The notes under the pieces: model-generated
The model's input: only the letters and a program-made list of their open reading frames with translations
Told to the model about the DNA's origin: nothing
Databases searched by the model: none
In this document: one piece after another, positions 8,074-15,572 of the stretch
How the letters are laid out: each line of letters opens with the position of its first letter
Numbering within the stretch: position 1 is the stretch's first letter
Origin: UBA11524 sp963642705
Lineage (GTDB): Bacteria; Bacillota; Clostridia; Christensenellales; Aristaeellaceae
Direction: 5' to 3'
Assembly: GCA_963642705.1 (NCBI GenBank)
Contig: CAVIHU010000009.1
Coordinates: 14,495-78,494 of the forward strand
DNA: 64,000 bases
Program-made: the position numbers and the translations under genes

Positions 8074-9441
8074 ATGCTGGCTTATTTTCAAGGTGTCTTC
8101 ATTGACCTTCAGTACGGCATCGGCTTTATCATCACAAAAGTCCTGTTTGTGATTGGTACGGTGTTGCTGCTGAGCGAGCTGAAAAAAGACTGGAAGTCGC
8201 TCCTTCTCAAGACGGCGGAAATCCTTGTCAGCATCTGCCTGTATTTCCTGTTGTCTGCGGCTTGTGATGTCATCATGAAGCGCTTTTCTGATCTTTCATG
8301 GCATGTTGATATGGCGTTGTTTTTGATTATCTACTGTCTGCTTTGCAGCTCTTATGACGCGCGTGCCTGCGTCGTTCGCGGCTCGACTTTTTTTGCTGGA
8401 CTGGTGGTCATGCTGCCTATTTCCGAGCCCATCGGCGAATGGCTTCAGAGTATCAATGAATCATGGTTTGCATGGGGACAATACATGACACCGGCCGTCA
8501 TGGCAGTCATGATTGCTACAGAGGTCTGGTATCTGCGCCACTTTGCCTTTGACACGGGCAGCATGGTCGGTATGCCGTGCGTGCTGGCGCAGCTCGCTAT
8601 TTCCGGTATTTCCGTTGTCGTTGAAATTGCTGCAGGCTATTTTATGGTTGGCAAAGCGTTTAAGGTGATCAGCAGCGCCGGACTATGGTTTATCGGTTTG
8701 CTGACGTACTACATGTTTCACACTATTGTGATTGGCACGGAAGAAAATCAGCGGCTGTTGGCAATGAAACAGAAAGATGAGATGGAGCGGGAGAAGTACC
8801 AGACGAACATCATCAACTACGAGGAGCTGCGCACCATCCGCCACGAAATCAAAAATCACAACTTCTACATGAAGGCACTGCTTGATGAGGGAAAATTGGA
8901 TGAAATGCGCCGGTATCTGGACAAGGTGACGGCGCAGGGCACAAAGTTCCTCAAGACATATGACAGCGGCAACTATGCTATCGATGTCGTCATGACGCAC
9001 GAGATCGCGGCGGCGAAGAACCATGGCGTCACCATTCAGTCGGTCATTATCGTGCCCAGAAGGCTGCCGTTCTCGGATGATGATATTTGCTCGCTTCTGT
9101 CCAACCTGTTGGAAAACGCCATCGATTCCGCCGCAAAATCCGGTAAGGAGCAGCCTGTCGTGCGCATCACCGCGATGCCCAGGCAGGAGGTGCTGCTCAT
9201 CCGTGTTGAGAATCCGGTTGACCCGTCCATTTCGGCACCGCGGCGGCTTTCATTGGAGACGACGAAGGAAGACAACCGGAACATGCACGGCTTCGGGACG
9301 AAAATCATCCGCCGGATTGCGGAGAAATATAACGGCTCGGTCAAGTACAGCCTGAAGGATGGGCAGTTCGTGGCGGATGTGATGCTGGAGCTGCCTGAGG
9401 AAACGGAAAAGAAGAGCTTCGCGCTGGAGGAACACGCATGA
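8074..9441 (+). CDS. AgrC-like sensor histidine kinase (GHKL type)
   Basis: The 455-aa product has an N-terminal membrane domain with about six hydrophobic segments (residues 1-225) and a cytosolic kinase part. The H box is RTIRHEIKNH (about residue 254), the N box LLSNLLENAID and the G box MHGFGTKIIRR, which match HPK10/AgrC-type peptide-sensing kinases. It would autophosphorylate on the His and pass phosphate to the LytTR regulator encoded by the next gene, whose start overlaps its stop by 4 nt. No agrB or agrD-like peptide gene is visible, so the ligand is unknown. The start is supported by a GGGGGCGG run 8 nt upstream. Confidence 0.92.
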   Translation: MLAYFQGVFIDLQYGIGFIITKVLFVIGTVLLLSELKKDWKSLLLKTAEILVSICLYFLLSAACDVIMKRFSDLSWHVDMALFLIIYCLLCSSYDARACVVRGSTFFAGLVVMLPISEPIGEWLQSINESWFAWGQYMTPAVMAVMIATEVWYLRHFAFDTGSMVGMPCVLAQLAISGISVVVEIAAGYFMVGKAFKVISSAGLWFIGLLTYYMFHTIVIGTEENQRLLAMKQKDEMEREKYQTNIINYEELRTIRHEIKNHNFYMKALLDEGKLDEMRRYLDKVTAQGTKFLKTYDSGNYAIDVVMTHEIAAAKNHGVTIQSVIIVPRRLPFSDDDICSLLSNLLENAIDSAAKSGKEQPVVRITAMPRQEVLLIRVENPVDPSISAPRRLSLETTKEDNRNMHGFGTKIIRRIAEKYNGSVKYSLKDGQFVADVMLELPEETEKKSFALEEHA

Positions 9442-10178
9442 ATCGTTGGAATATCGCCATCTGCGATGATGAGGAGGCTGCGCTGAGCATCCTGTCGTCC
9501 TCTCTGCAGGGCGCATTTCGTTCGCACAATGTCGAGGTCACCATCGACACGTACACCCGACCGCGCGTCATGCTCGCACAGATGAAGAGCACGAATTACG
9601 ACCTGCTTTTCCTCGACATTGAAATGCCCGGGCTGTCCGGTATCGACGTCGCGCAGCAGCTCCGTCATGACGGCAATCTGGTGGATATCATCTTCATTTC
9701 GAACCGCGAGGATCTCGTTTTTGATGCGCTGCGCGTCAATCCGCGTGGCTTCATCCGCAAGACACGCTTCATTCAGGACGTTGCAGGCGTTATCAACACT
9801 TATTTTGCCTACCGGAACGACAAGACGCAGGAAAAGGTGCTTGTTGTACGCCAGCGCGACCAGGTGCTGCACATCTCCATCGAAAAGCTCAAGTACATCG
9901 AAGGCAGCGGTAAAAAGCAGCTCGCTGTTACGGTCGACCGCGAGGGGGCGATTGAGATGAACAAGAGCATGCAGGAACTGGAGGAGGAATTGTCCGGTTT
10001 CGGCTTCCTGCGCATCCATAAAGGCTATTTGGTGAATTATCGCTTTATTCGCCGCATCGGGGAGGATGAGGTGGTTCTCACGGATGACCAGCGTCTGCCT
10101 GTCAGCCGCCGCAAGCATCAGGAGGTTCGTGAACAATATATGGAATGGATGCAGCAGGAAGGCTCGGTTATGCTGTGA
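9438..10178 (+). CDS. LytTR-family response regulator (AgrA-like)
   Basis: The 246-aa product has a receiver domain (ICDDEEAALS near the N-terminus, phospho-acceptor Asp in LLFLDIEMPG at about residue 59) and a C-terminal LytTR DNA-binding domain (IEKLKYIEGSGKK, then LRIHKGYLVNYRFIRRI and LPVSRRKHQEV). It should be phosphorylated by the upstream AgrC-like kinase and bind direct repeats at target promoters. The ATGA overlap with the kinase gene indicates translational coupling. A bidirectional terminator follows directly. Targets cannot be named from this window. Confidence 0.93.
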   Translation: MNRWNIAICDDEEAALSILSSSLQGAFRSHNVEVTIDTYTRPRVMLAQMKSTNYDLLFLDIEMPGLSGIDVAQQLRHDGNLVDIIFISNREDLVFDALRVNPRGFIRKTRFIQDVAGVINTYFAYRNDKTQEKVLVVRQRDQVLHISIEKLKYIEGSGKKQLAVTVDREGAIEMNKSMQELEEELSGFGFLRIHKGYLVNYRFIRRIGEDEVVLTDDQRLPVSRRKHQEVREQYMEWMQQEGSVML

Positions 10179-10184
10179 TACGGG

Positions 10185-10220
10185 AAAGGCAGGAGCGCCA
10201 AAATCCATGCTCCTGCCTTT
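10185..10220. terminator. Bidirectional intrinsic terminator
   Basis: AAAGGCAGGAGC (10185-10196) pairs perfectly with GCTCCTGCCTTT (10209-10220) around a 12-nt loop, with A/T flanks on both sides. It serves both the LytTR regulator gene (plus) and purR (minus), which converge here. Confidence 0.85.
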
Positions 10221-10223
10221 ATT

Positions 10224-11048
10224 TTATGCATCGCCGTTGAGCCAGAATGCGGGCTTCACCGTGAGCGTCTCATGCTCGGTATCGATGTCCATGACCATCA
10301 GCGATTTTTCGCCCGACACGCGCTTCTTCAGCGGCTTTGCGGTTGACATTACGAACGTCATACCAACGACCTCGACGTTGAACTCGTGCATCAGGTCAAT
10401 CATGCCCTTTGCCGTGCCGCCGCCCTTCAGGAAATCATCGACAATCAGGCATTTTGTCCCTTCCCTGACCGCACGGCGCGAAAGGCTCATCGTTTCGATA
10501 TGTCCTGCTGTGCCGGACACATAGTTGATATTCACCGCGCTGCCTTCGTAGACCTTCGAGGAGTGACGTGCGATGACAAGCGGAACGCCCAGCGCGTGCG
10601 CCGTTGCAAAAGCGACCGGAATGCCCTTTGTTTCCATCGTCAGCACAAAATCCGGCGCGGCGGCGTAATATTCGGTCGCCATGATTTCACCCATGCGGGT
10701 GACAATGTCAGGCGTAGACAGGATGTCGCTGTAATAAAGGAAGCCGCCGGGAAGAATGCGCTCCTCCTCGCTCAGCCGCTGACAAAGCTCACCGATGAAC
10801 TTGCGCGCTTCCGGGCGGCGCACCTTTGTGCGGTAGCGAACGCCGCCAGCCGCGCCGGTTACCGTCTCCAGCTCACCAAGACCGAACTCGGCGACCGCAT
10901 CGCGCAGAATGTCAATGTCCTCGCTCATGGTGGATTTGGCTGCACCGAACAGGTCGCAGAAGTAAGATAGCGTGAAAATCTGATTGGGGCTTGCTGCGAG
11001 AATTTTCATCATGGCGCTCATGCGCTCGTTACGGCGGATCTTGTCCAC
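10224..11048 (-). CDS. purR: Purine operon repressor PurR (Bacillus type)
   Basis: The 274-aa product, close to the family's usual length, has an N-terminal winged-helix region (LSYFCDLFGAAKSTMSEDID) and a C-terminal type I phosphoribosyltransferase-like domain with the PRPP-binding motif CLIVDDFLKGGGTA (about residues 210-223). In Firmicutes this protein binds PurBox pairs and is released by PRPP, repressing purine synthesis and salvage genes. A PurBox-like pair lies about 120 nt upstream, suggesting autoregulation or control of the divergent HPr-like gene. No purine biosynthesis gene is in the window. Confidence 0.95.
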   Translation of the reverse strand: MDKIRRNERMSAMMKILAASPNQIFTLSYFCDLFGAAKSTMSEDIDILRDAVAEFGLGELETVTGAAGGVRYRTKVRRPEARKFIGELCQRLSEEERILPGGFLYYSDILSTPDIVTRMGEIMATEYYAAAPDFVLTMETKGIPVAFATAHALGVPLVIARHSSKVYEGSAVNINYVSGTAGHIETMSLSRRAVREGTKCLIVDDFLKGGGTAKGMIDLMHEFNVEVVGMTFVMSTAKPLKKRVSGEKSLMVMDIDTEHETLTVKPAFWLNGDA

Positions 11049-11123
11049 GGACTGATCGCTCCTTTACTGACATTCGGATGATATTATTTCTCGGATATCT
11101 TCACGAAAACCCGACCAGTCTGC

Positions 11124-11152
11124 ATTATATCACAAATCTACGAATGATGGAA
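11124..11152 (-). promoter_or_regulatory. purR promoter
   Basis: On the minus strand, TTCCAT (11152-11147), a 17-nt spacer and a perfect TATAAT (11129-11124). A PurBox-like sequence with two mismatches (ATATCCGAGAAAT, 11098-11086 on the minus strand) lies just downstream, inside the leader. Confidence 0.65.
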
Positions 11153-11167
11153 GGGATTTGCATGGAA

Positions 11168-11214
11168 AAAGTTCGGTTTTTTAAGAAGCGAAAAAACGAA
11201 AATATCCGAAAATT
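11168..11214. promoter_or_regulatory. PurBox pair (PurR operator)
   Basis: Minus strand 11180-11168 reads AAAACCGAACTTT, a full match to the Bacillus PurBox consensus AWWWCCGAACWWT. Plus strand 11202-11214 reads ATATCCGAAAATT, one mismatch. The two are in opposite orientation, 21 nt apart, as in known PurR control regions, where the spacing is slightly shorter. They lie between purR and the HPr-like gene, just upstream of both promoters. Confidence 0.7.
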
Positions 11215-11246
11215 TACAAAGCGATTGAAAAACGTGTGTTACGCTA

Positions 11247-11274
11247 TTGCTTTTTCTAAAAAATATAGTATAAT
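11247..11274 (+). promoter_or_regulatory. Promoter of the HPr-like gene
   Basis: TTGCTT (11247-11252), 16-nt spacer, TATAAT (11269-11274). It starts 33 nt after the PurBox pair and 34 nt before the start codon. Confidence 0.65.
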
Positions 11275-11307
11275 ATTTTATGGACATGAATCAAGGAGGT
11301 GGTTCAC

Positions 11308-11535
11308 ATGAAGTCCGTAAACATCAAGCTGAACCTGATGACAGACGGTGCCAAGTTCGTTCAGATCGTCGGTGCTTATCCGTACGACATGGATCTGCGC
11401 AGCGGCCGTCACGTGGTTGACGCGAAGTCCATCCTGGGCATCTTCTCCCTCGACTGGAGCAAGCCTGTCACGATGGAAATTTACTCCGACGATTGCGACG
11501 ATCTTCTGGCTGAAATCAAGCCGTTCATGGCGTAA
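11308..11535 (+). CDS. HPr-like protein lacking the active-site histidine
   Basis: The 75-aa product aligns by eye with HPr/Crh along its length: an N-terminal strand, then AKFVQIVGAYPYDMDL where HPr has its first helix, and DAKSILGIFSLDW matching the conserved region around HPr Ser46. The segment that should hold the PTS active-site His (L-H-A-R-P) reads MTDGAK, so it cannot carry phospho-His. Like Crh it may be a regulatory partner, perhaps phosphorylated on the conserved Ser. The ATG at 11308 follows an ideal AAGGAGGTG site. The PurBox pair upstream suggests purine-linked control. Confidence 0.8.
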   Translation: MKSVNIKLNLMTDGAKFVQIVGAYPYDMDLRSGRHVVDAKSILGIFSLDWSKPVTMEIYSDDCDDLLAEIKPFMA

Positions 11536-11613
11536 GTCAGGGCTGCTCAGCTGGAACTACAGCCTCAGGCGGAAGCGTCTGGGGCTGTATGCCTGTCGAT
11601 ATAAATCCTTGGG

Positions 11614-11648
11614 GGCTGTTGCAGAAAACTGCGGCAGCCTTATTCTTT
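11614..11648 (+). terminator. Intrinsic terminator after the HPr-like gene
   Basis: GGCTGTTGCAG pairs with CTGCGGCAGCC (11 bp with two G-U pairs) around AAAA, followed by TTATTCTTTT. It lies only about 20 nt before the DUF4364 start, so it may be an attenuator that sets the HPr-like to DUF4364 ratio. Confidence 0.7.
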
Positions 11649-11668
11649 TGCGGAAAAGGAGGAAGCCT

Positions 11669-12415
11669 ATGCAGCGCAGGAGCATACCGGAGGCGGAGAA
11701 TCGCCTGCTGATTCTTTATGCACTCAAAGCAATCGGACCAATGACGGACCATCAGCTGCTCGTTGTCATGGCGGACACTGACCTGATGAATTACTTCACG
11801 CTGCAGCTGACGATCTCCGACCTCGAAACCGACGGCATGGTCTGCCGATGCGCACAGAGAATAGATGTGCCGCTCAAGCTGACCGATGCCGGACGCTATC
11901 TGCTGTCGAGCTTCGAGACACGCATTCCGCAAAGCCGCAGGGCGCAAATCGACATGGGTGCTGCAAAATGGCAGGAGCGTTTCCTGAACGAGCAGATGGC
12001 ATCCGCCGAGCTCTATACCCTGCCGACAGGGGAAACAGGACTGCACCTGCGGATTGTTGTTCATCAGAAAATCATCCTTGACCTTTCCTTTCAGATGCCG
12101 GAGGGACGGACGATTGACCGCCTGTCACAGCGCTGGCAGACGTGCATGAATCAGGCGTACCTGCTGCTGCTTTCAGCACTGAGCACGGTGCAGACGGGGC
12201 AGCAGCCGTTGCCGGAGGGCTGCAGCACGACGCGGGTCGATGAGACGGAATGGCTGCTGACCGCATGCGACAATGAATCGCAGCCGACCATTACGCTCCT
12301 GCTGAGTCTGCCCGGCGAGGAGTTGGCAAAAACGTGCGCCGTTTCGTTTCAGCTGCTCGGCAGCGCCATTCGCGACATGATGCTGGCGCTGCTGGACGGT
12401 GCGATTTCGGAATAA
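11669..12415 (+). CDS. DUF4364 family protein
   Basis: The 248-aa product has the DUF4364 pattern: an N-terminal helical, winged-helix-like part (NRLLILYALKAIGPMTD, then DLMNYFTLQLTISDLE and a Lys-Leu-Thr-x-x-Gly turn at about residue 74), followed by a C-terminal alpha/beta part with no motif I know. The family is widespread in Clostridia, is probably DNA-binding and is not characterised. The ATG at 11669 was chosen because AAAAGGAGGAAG precedes it; the long frame upstream to 11348 overlaps the HPr-like gene in another frame and has no ribosome site. Confidence 0.8.
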   Translation: MQRRSIPEAENRLLILYALKAIGPMTDHQLLVVMADTDLMNYFTLQLTISDLETDGMVCRCAQRIDVPLKLTDAGRYLLSSFETRIPQSRRAQIDMGAAKWQERFLNEQMASAELYTLPTGETGLHLRIVVHQKIILDLSFQMPEGRTIDRLSQRWQTCMNQAYLLLLSALSTVQTGQQPLPEGCSTTRVDETEWLLTACDNESQPTITLLLSLPGEELAKTCAVSFQLLGSAIRDMMLALLDGAISE

Positions 12416-12488
12416 CGGCAGTTCATTCTGAGTACATATTCTTTCATTAAAATGAGAAGGCTTATTCTAATGGAGGGAAGGATTCTGA

Positions 12489-13256
12489 ATGATCAAAGTG
12501 ATTGTCTGTCTGCTGGCAGGCATTGGCGCCGGACTTGGCACGGGCTTTGCCGGCATGAGCGCCGCTGCGGTGATTTCGCCGATGCTGATTATATTCCTGC
12601 AGATGGAGCCGTATCAGGCCGTCGGTATCGCGCTGGCGAGCGATGTGCTGGCGAGCGCCGTGAGCGCATGGACGTACGCGAAAAACAAAAATATTGACAT
12701 CCGCAACGGGCTGCTGATGATGGCAGCTGTCCTGCTGTGCACGGTGCTGGGCAGTTATCTTGCAAGCCTCCTGCCGAGCCAGACCATGGGCGGCTTCAGC
12801 GTATTTATGACGATGCTGCTGGGCATCAAGTTCATCGTCCGCCCCGTCATGACGACGCGTGAGGCGATGGCAAGCGTGTCGCAGAAGAAGCGCATGGTGC
12901 AGTCGCTGTTGTGCGGCAGCCTGATCGGGCTGATCTGCGGCTTTGTCGGCGCAGGCGGCGGCATGATGATGCTGTTGATTCTTACGACCGTCATGGGCTA
13001 CGAGCTGAAAACCGCTGTCGGTACGAGCGTGTTTATCATGGCATTTACCGCGCTGACCGGCGCTGCCAGCCACTTTGTCATCGGCGGTGCGCCGGATGTC
13101 GCCACACTGGTACTCTGTGTCGTCTTTACGCTGATTTTTGCGCAGATTGCCGCGAAAATTGCAAACAAAGCGAAACCTGCGACGCTCAACCGCGTTGTCG
13201 GTATCATCCTGACAGTGCTGGGCGTTGTGATTTTGGCAGTACAGCAATTCGAATAA
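12489..13256 (+). CDS. TSUP-family membrane exporter (TauE/SafE type)
   Basis: The 255-aa product has about eight hydrophobic segments and the family's two glycine-rich half-repeats: GIGAGLGTGFAGMSAAAVISP near the N-terminus and LICGFVGAGGGMMMLLIL at about residue 145. TauE/SafE proteins export or import small organosulfur or carboxylate anions; the substrate cannot be read from sequence. The start at 12489 follows GGAGGGAAGG. Neighbours give no clear hint, as it sits between DUF4364 and argF. Confidence 0.88.
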   Translation: MIKVIVCLLAGIGAGLGTGFAGMSAAAVISPMLIIFLQMEPYQAVGIALASDVLASAVSAWTYAKNKNIDIRNGLLMMAAVLLCTVLGSYLASLLPSQTMGGFSVFMTMLLGIKFIVRPVMTTREAMASVSQKKRMVQSLLCGSLIGLICGFVGAGGGMMMLLILTTVMGYELKTAVGTSVFIMAFTALTGAASHFVIGGAPDVATLVLCVVFTLIFAQIAAKIANKAKPATLNRVVGIILTVLGVVILAVQQFE

Positions 13257-13285
13257 TCAATTTATGCAGTAAAAATACATCATCA

Positions 13286-13327
13286 AGCCGAGAAAGAGAG
13301 AATTTGCATCTTGTCCTCGGCTGTTTT
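13286..13327 (+). terminator. Probable terminator after the TSUP gene
   Basis: AGCCGAG (13286-13292) pairs with CTCGGCT (13316-13322) around a long loop, followed by GTTTT. The stem is short, so termination may be partial. It overlaps the -35 region of the next promoter. Confidence 0.5.
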
Positions 13328-13339
13328 CTATGCTATAAT
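13311..13339 (+). promoter_or_regulatory. Promoter of the argF-carA-carB operon
   Basis: TTGTCC (13311-13316), 17-nt spacer, perfect TATAAT (13334-13339). Transcription would start near 13346, leaving a leader of about 200 nt before argF. Confidence 0.7.
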
Positions 13340-13490
13340 AAATAAAGGTGTGCTTAGCGCCGCTTTTTGTGTGCCTAAGATTCGCCGAATGAATCGGATT
13401 TTCCGGATAACACGCGGGTAAAGACTGCGGAATGTTCTGCTTTTGATTGAACGTGTGTTTCGGAGCACCGAATACATTTGCAGTTGTTTT

Positions 13491-13506
13491 GCATGAATAT
13501 TCATGC
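13491..13506. promoter_or_regulatory. Perfect 16-bp palindrome in the argF leader
   Basis: GCATGAATATTCATGC is an exact palindrome 37 nt before the argF ATG. It contains the TGAAT/ATTCA half-sites of ArgR boxes, but without the 4-nt AT spacer of the consensus, so it is either a variant operator or a different site. Its position inside the transcribed leader is unusual for a repressor site. Confidence 0.45.
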
Positions 13507-13542
13507 GTGATTGACCAAAAAGTGATGGAGGATATCGATTCG

Positions 13543-14460
13543 ATGAAACATCTGCTGAAGCTTCTGGACCTTTCCACGGAAGAAATTACGGAGCTGCTCG
13601 ATCTGGCTGATCGACTGAAGGCCGAAAACAAGGCCGGCGTGACGCATCACCTTCTCAAAGGCAAGACGCTGGGCATGATTTTTGAGAAATCCTCCACCCG
13701 TACGCGCGTTAGCTTTGAAACGGGAATGTATCAGCTCGGCGGACACGCGCTGTTCCTCTCCAGCCGCGATTTGCAGATCGGCCGCGGCGAGCCTGTCCAG
13801 GACACCGCGCGCGTGCTGAGCCGTTATCTGGACGGCATCATGATCCGCACCTTCGCGCAGGAGGAGGTCGAGACGCTCGCCAATGTCGGCAGCATCCCGA
13901 TTATTAACGGTCTGACGGACTTTTGCCATCCCTGTCAGGTGCTGGCGGATTTGCAGACTGTCCGCGAGCATAAGGGCAAAATCGAGGGGCTGAACATGTG
14001 CTATATCGGCGACGGCAACAACATGGCGAATTCGCTGATTGTCGGATTCCTTAAGATGGGTGCGCATGTGTCCATTGCCTGCCCGAAGGCGTATCAGCCT
14101 GACGCGCAGGTGCTTGCCTTCACCGAGCGGTATCCGGGCAGGTTCTTCATGACCGAAGTGCCGCTGGAGGCAGCGAAGGACGCTGACGTCATCTTCACCG
14201 ACGTGTGGGCATCCATGGGTCAGGAGGAGGAAAAGGTCATCCGCGAGAAGGCGTTCCGCGGCTATCAGGTGAATGCGGAGCTGCTTGCTGCTGCGCATCC
14301 GGGATGCATGGTGCAGCATTGCTTGCCGGCGCACCGCGGTGAGGAGATCACGGCGGATGTGTTCGAAGCGCACGCAAATGAAATCTTCGATGAGGCGGAA
14401 AACCGCCTGCACGCGCAGAAGGCTGTCATGGTGGCAGTCATGGCGGACAAGAAGGATTGA
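13543..14460 (+). CDS. argF: Ornithine carbamoyltransferase
   Basis: The 305-aa product makes citrulline from ornithine and carbamoyl phosphate in arginine synthesis. The carbamoyl-phosphate motif SSTRTRVSFE (about residues 49-58), the DFCHPCQ motif at about 126 (the family's HPCQ) and the ornithine motif HCLPAHRG at about 264 are all present. The ATG at 13543 gives the usual length and N-terminus (MKHLLKLLDLSTEE); the frame is open further upstream to 13447 but would add an atypical extension. carA begins 29 nt downstream and carB overlaps carA, so the operon both makes and uses carbamoyl phosphate. Confidence 0.96.
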   Translation: MKHLLKLLDLSTEEITELLDLADRLKAENKAGVTHHLLKGKTLGMIFEKSSTRTRVSFETGMYQLGGHALFLSSRDLQIGRGEPVQDTARVLSRYLDGIMIRTFAQEEVETLANVGSIPIINGLTDFCHPCQVLADLQTVREHKGKIEGLNMCYIGDGNNMANSLIVGFLKMGAHVSIACPKAYQPDAQVLAFTERYPGRFFMTEVPLEAAKDADVIFTDVWASMGQEEEKVIREKAFRGYQVNAELLAAAHPGCMVQHCLPAHRGEEITADVFEAHANEIFDEAENRLHAQKAVMVAVMADKKD

Positions 14461-14489
14461 TTTCCAGAAAATCTATGGAGGAGACGTGC

Positions 14490-15572
14490 ATGAAGGGCTA
14501 CTTGCTGCTGGCCAACGGTCAGCTCTACGAAGGCACGCTGATGGGCGCTGCGAAGCCGGTCATGGCCGAGTTGGTGTTCACCACTGCGATGACAGGCTAT
14601 CTTGAAACGCTGACTGACCCTTCCTACGAGGGTGAAATCGTCATCCAGACATTCCCAACCATTGGCAATTACGGCGTGATTCCGGAGGATTTCGAGTCCC
14701 GCATGCCGCGGCTGTCGGCGTATATCGTCCGCGAATTGTGCGACGCGCCGAGCAACTTCCGCTGCCGGGGAAAACTCGATGACTTCCTGAAGGAGCATGA
14801 TATTCCCTGCCTGACGGATGTCGACACGCGCGCGCTGACTCGCACCATCCGCAGTGCCGGCGTCATGAATGCTGCCCTGTTGACGGAAAAACCGGAGAAT
14901 CCGCAGGAGGTCTGTGCCCAGTTGCGTGAGCTGCCGTTCCATCCGTCCATTCAGGATGTGACGTGTGACGGCATTCAGCCGCCGAAGAAGCCGGGCAAGC
15001 ACAATGTCGTCCTGTGGGACTTCGGCGCGAAGCTGAACATTCAGCGTGAGCTGGAAAAGCGCGGCTGCGCGGTGACCGTTGTTCCGGCGGATACATCGGC
15101 GAAGGACATTCTTGCGCTGAACCCAGACGGTCTGATGCTTTCCAACGGCCCCGGCGACCCGGCCGACAACACGGCAGTCATTGCCAACCTGCGCGAGCTG
15201 ATGCGCCATCACATCCCGACGTTCGGCATCTGCCTCGGTCATCAGCTGCTGGCGCTCAGTCAGGGCGCAAAGACGGTGAAGCTCAAGTACGGTCACCGTG
15301 GCGCGAATCAGCCCGCGAAGGACGTCAAAACCGGCCTGTCTTACATGACGAGCCAGAACCATGGCTTCGCAGTTGACACGGATACCCTGCCGGACAACGC
15401 GTCTCTGCGCTTCATCAACGGCAACGACGGCACCTGCGAAGGCATTGACTACACGGACATGCCGGCGTTCTCCGTCCAGTTCCATCCGGAAGCATGCGGC
15501 GGTCCGCTGGATACACGCTTCCTGTTTGATCGGTTTATCGCCATGATGGGAGGGAATAAGGAATGCCGCTGA
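14490..15572 (+). CDS. carA: Carbamoyl-phosphate synthase small subunit
   Basis: The 360-aa product hydrolyses glutamine and channels ammonia to CarB. The N-terminal CarA domain (MTGYLETLTDPSYEGEI) is followed by a class I glutamine amidotransferase domain with the catalytic Cys in FGICLGHQLLAL (about residue 250) and the His/Glu pair in FSVQFHPEACGG. The ATG at 14490 follows GGAGGAGACGTGC. The last 10 nt overlap the start of carB. The N-terminus MKGYLLLANGQ is typical for the family. Confidence 0.96.
   Translation: MKGYLLLANGQLYEGTLMGAAKPVMAELVFTTAMTGYLETLTDPSYEGEIVIQTFPTIGNYGVIPEDFESRMPRLSAYIVRELCDAPSNFRCRGKLDDFLKEHDIPCLTDVDTRALTRTIRSAGVMNAALLTEKPENPQEVCAQLRELPFHPSIQDVTCDGIQPPKKPGKHNVVLWDFGAKLNIQRELEKRGCAVTVVPADTSAKDILALNPDGLMLSNGPGDPADNTAVIANLRELMRHHIPTFGICLGHQLLALSQGAKTVKLKYGHRGANQPAKDVKTGLSYMTSQNHGFAVDTDTLPDNASLRFINGNDGTCEGIDYTDMPAFSVQFHPEACGGPLDTRFLFDRFIAMMGGNKECR

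Noticed and set aside
13491..13506. Classical ArgR box before argF
   Set aside because: Half-sites are right but the AT spacer of the consensus is missing. Kept only as a palindrome of unknown function.
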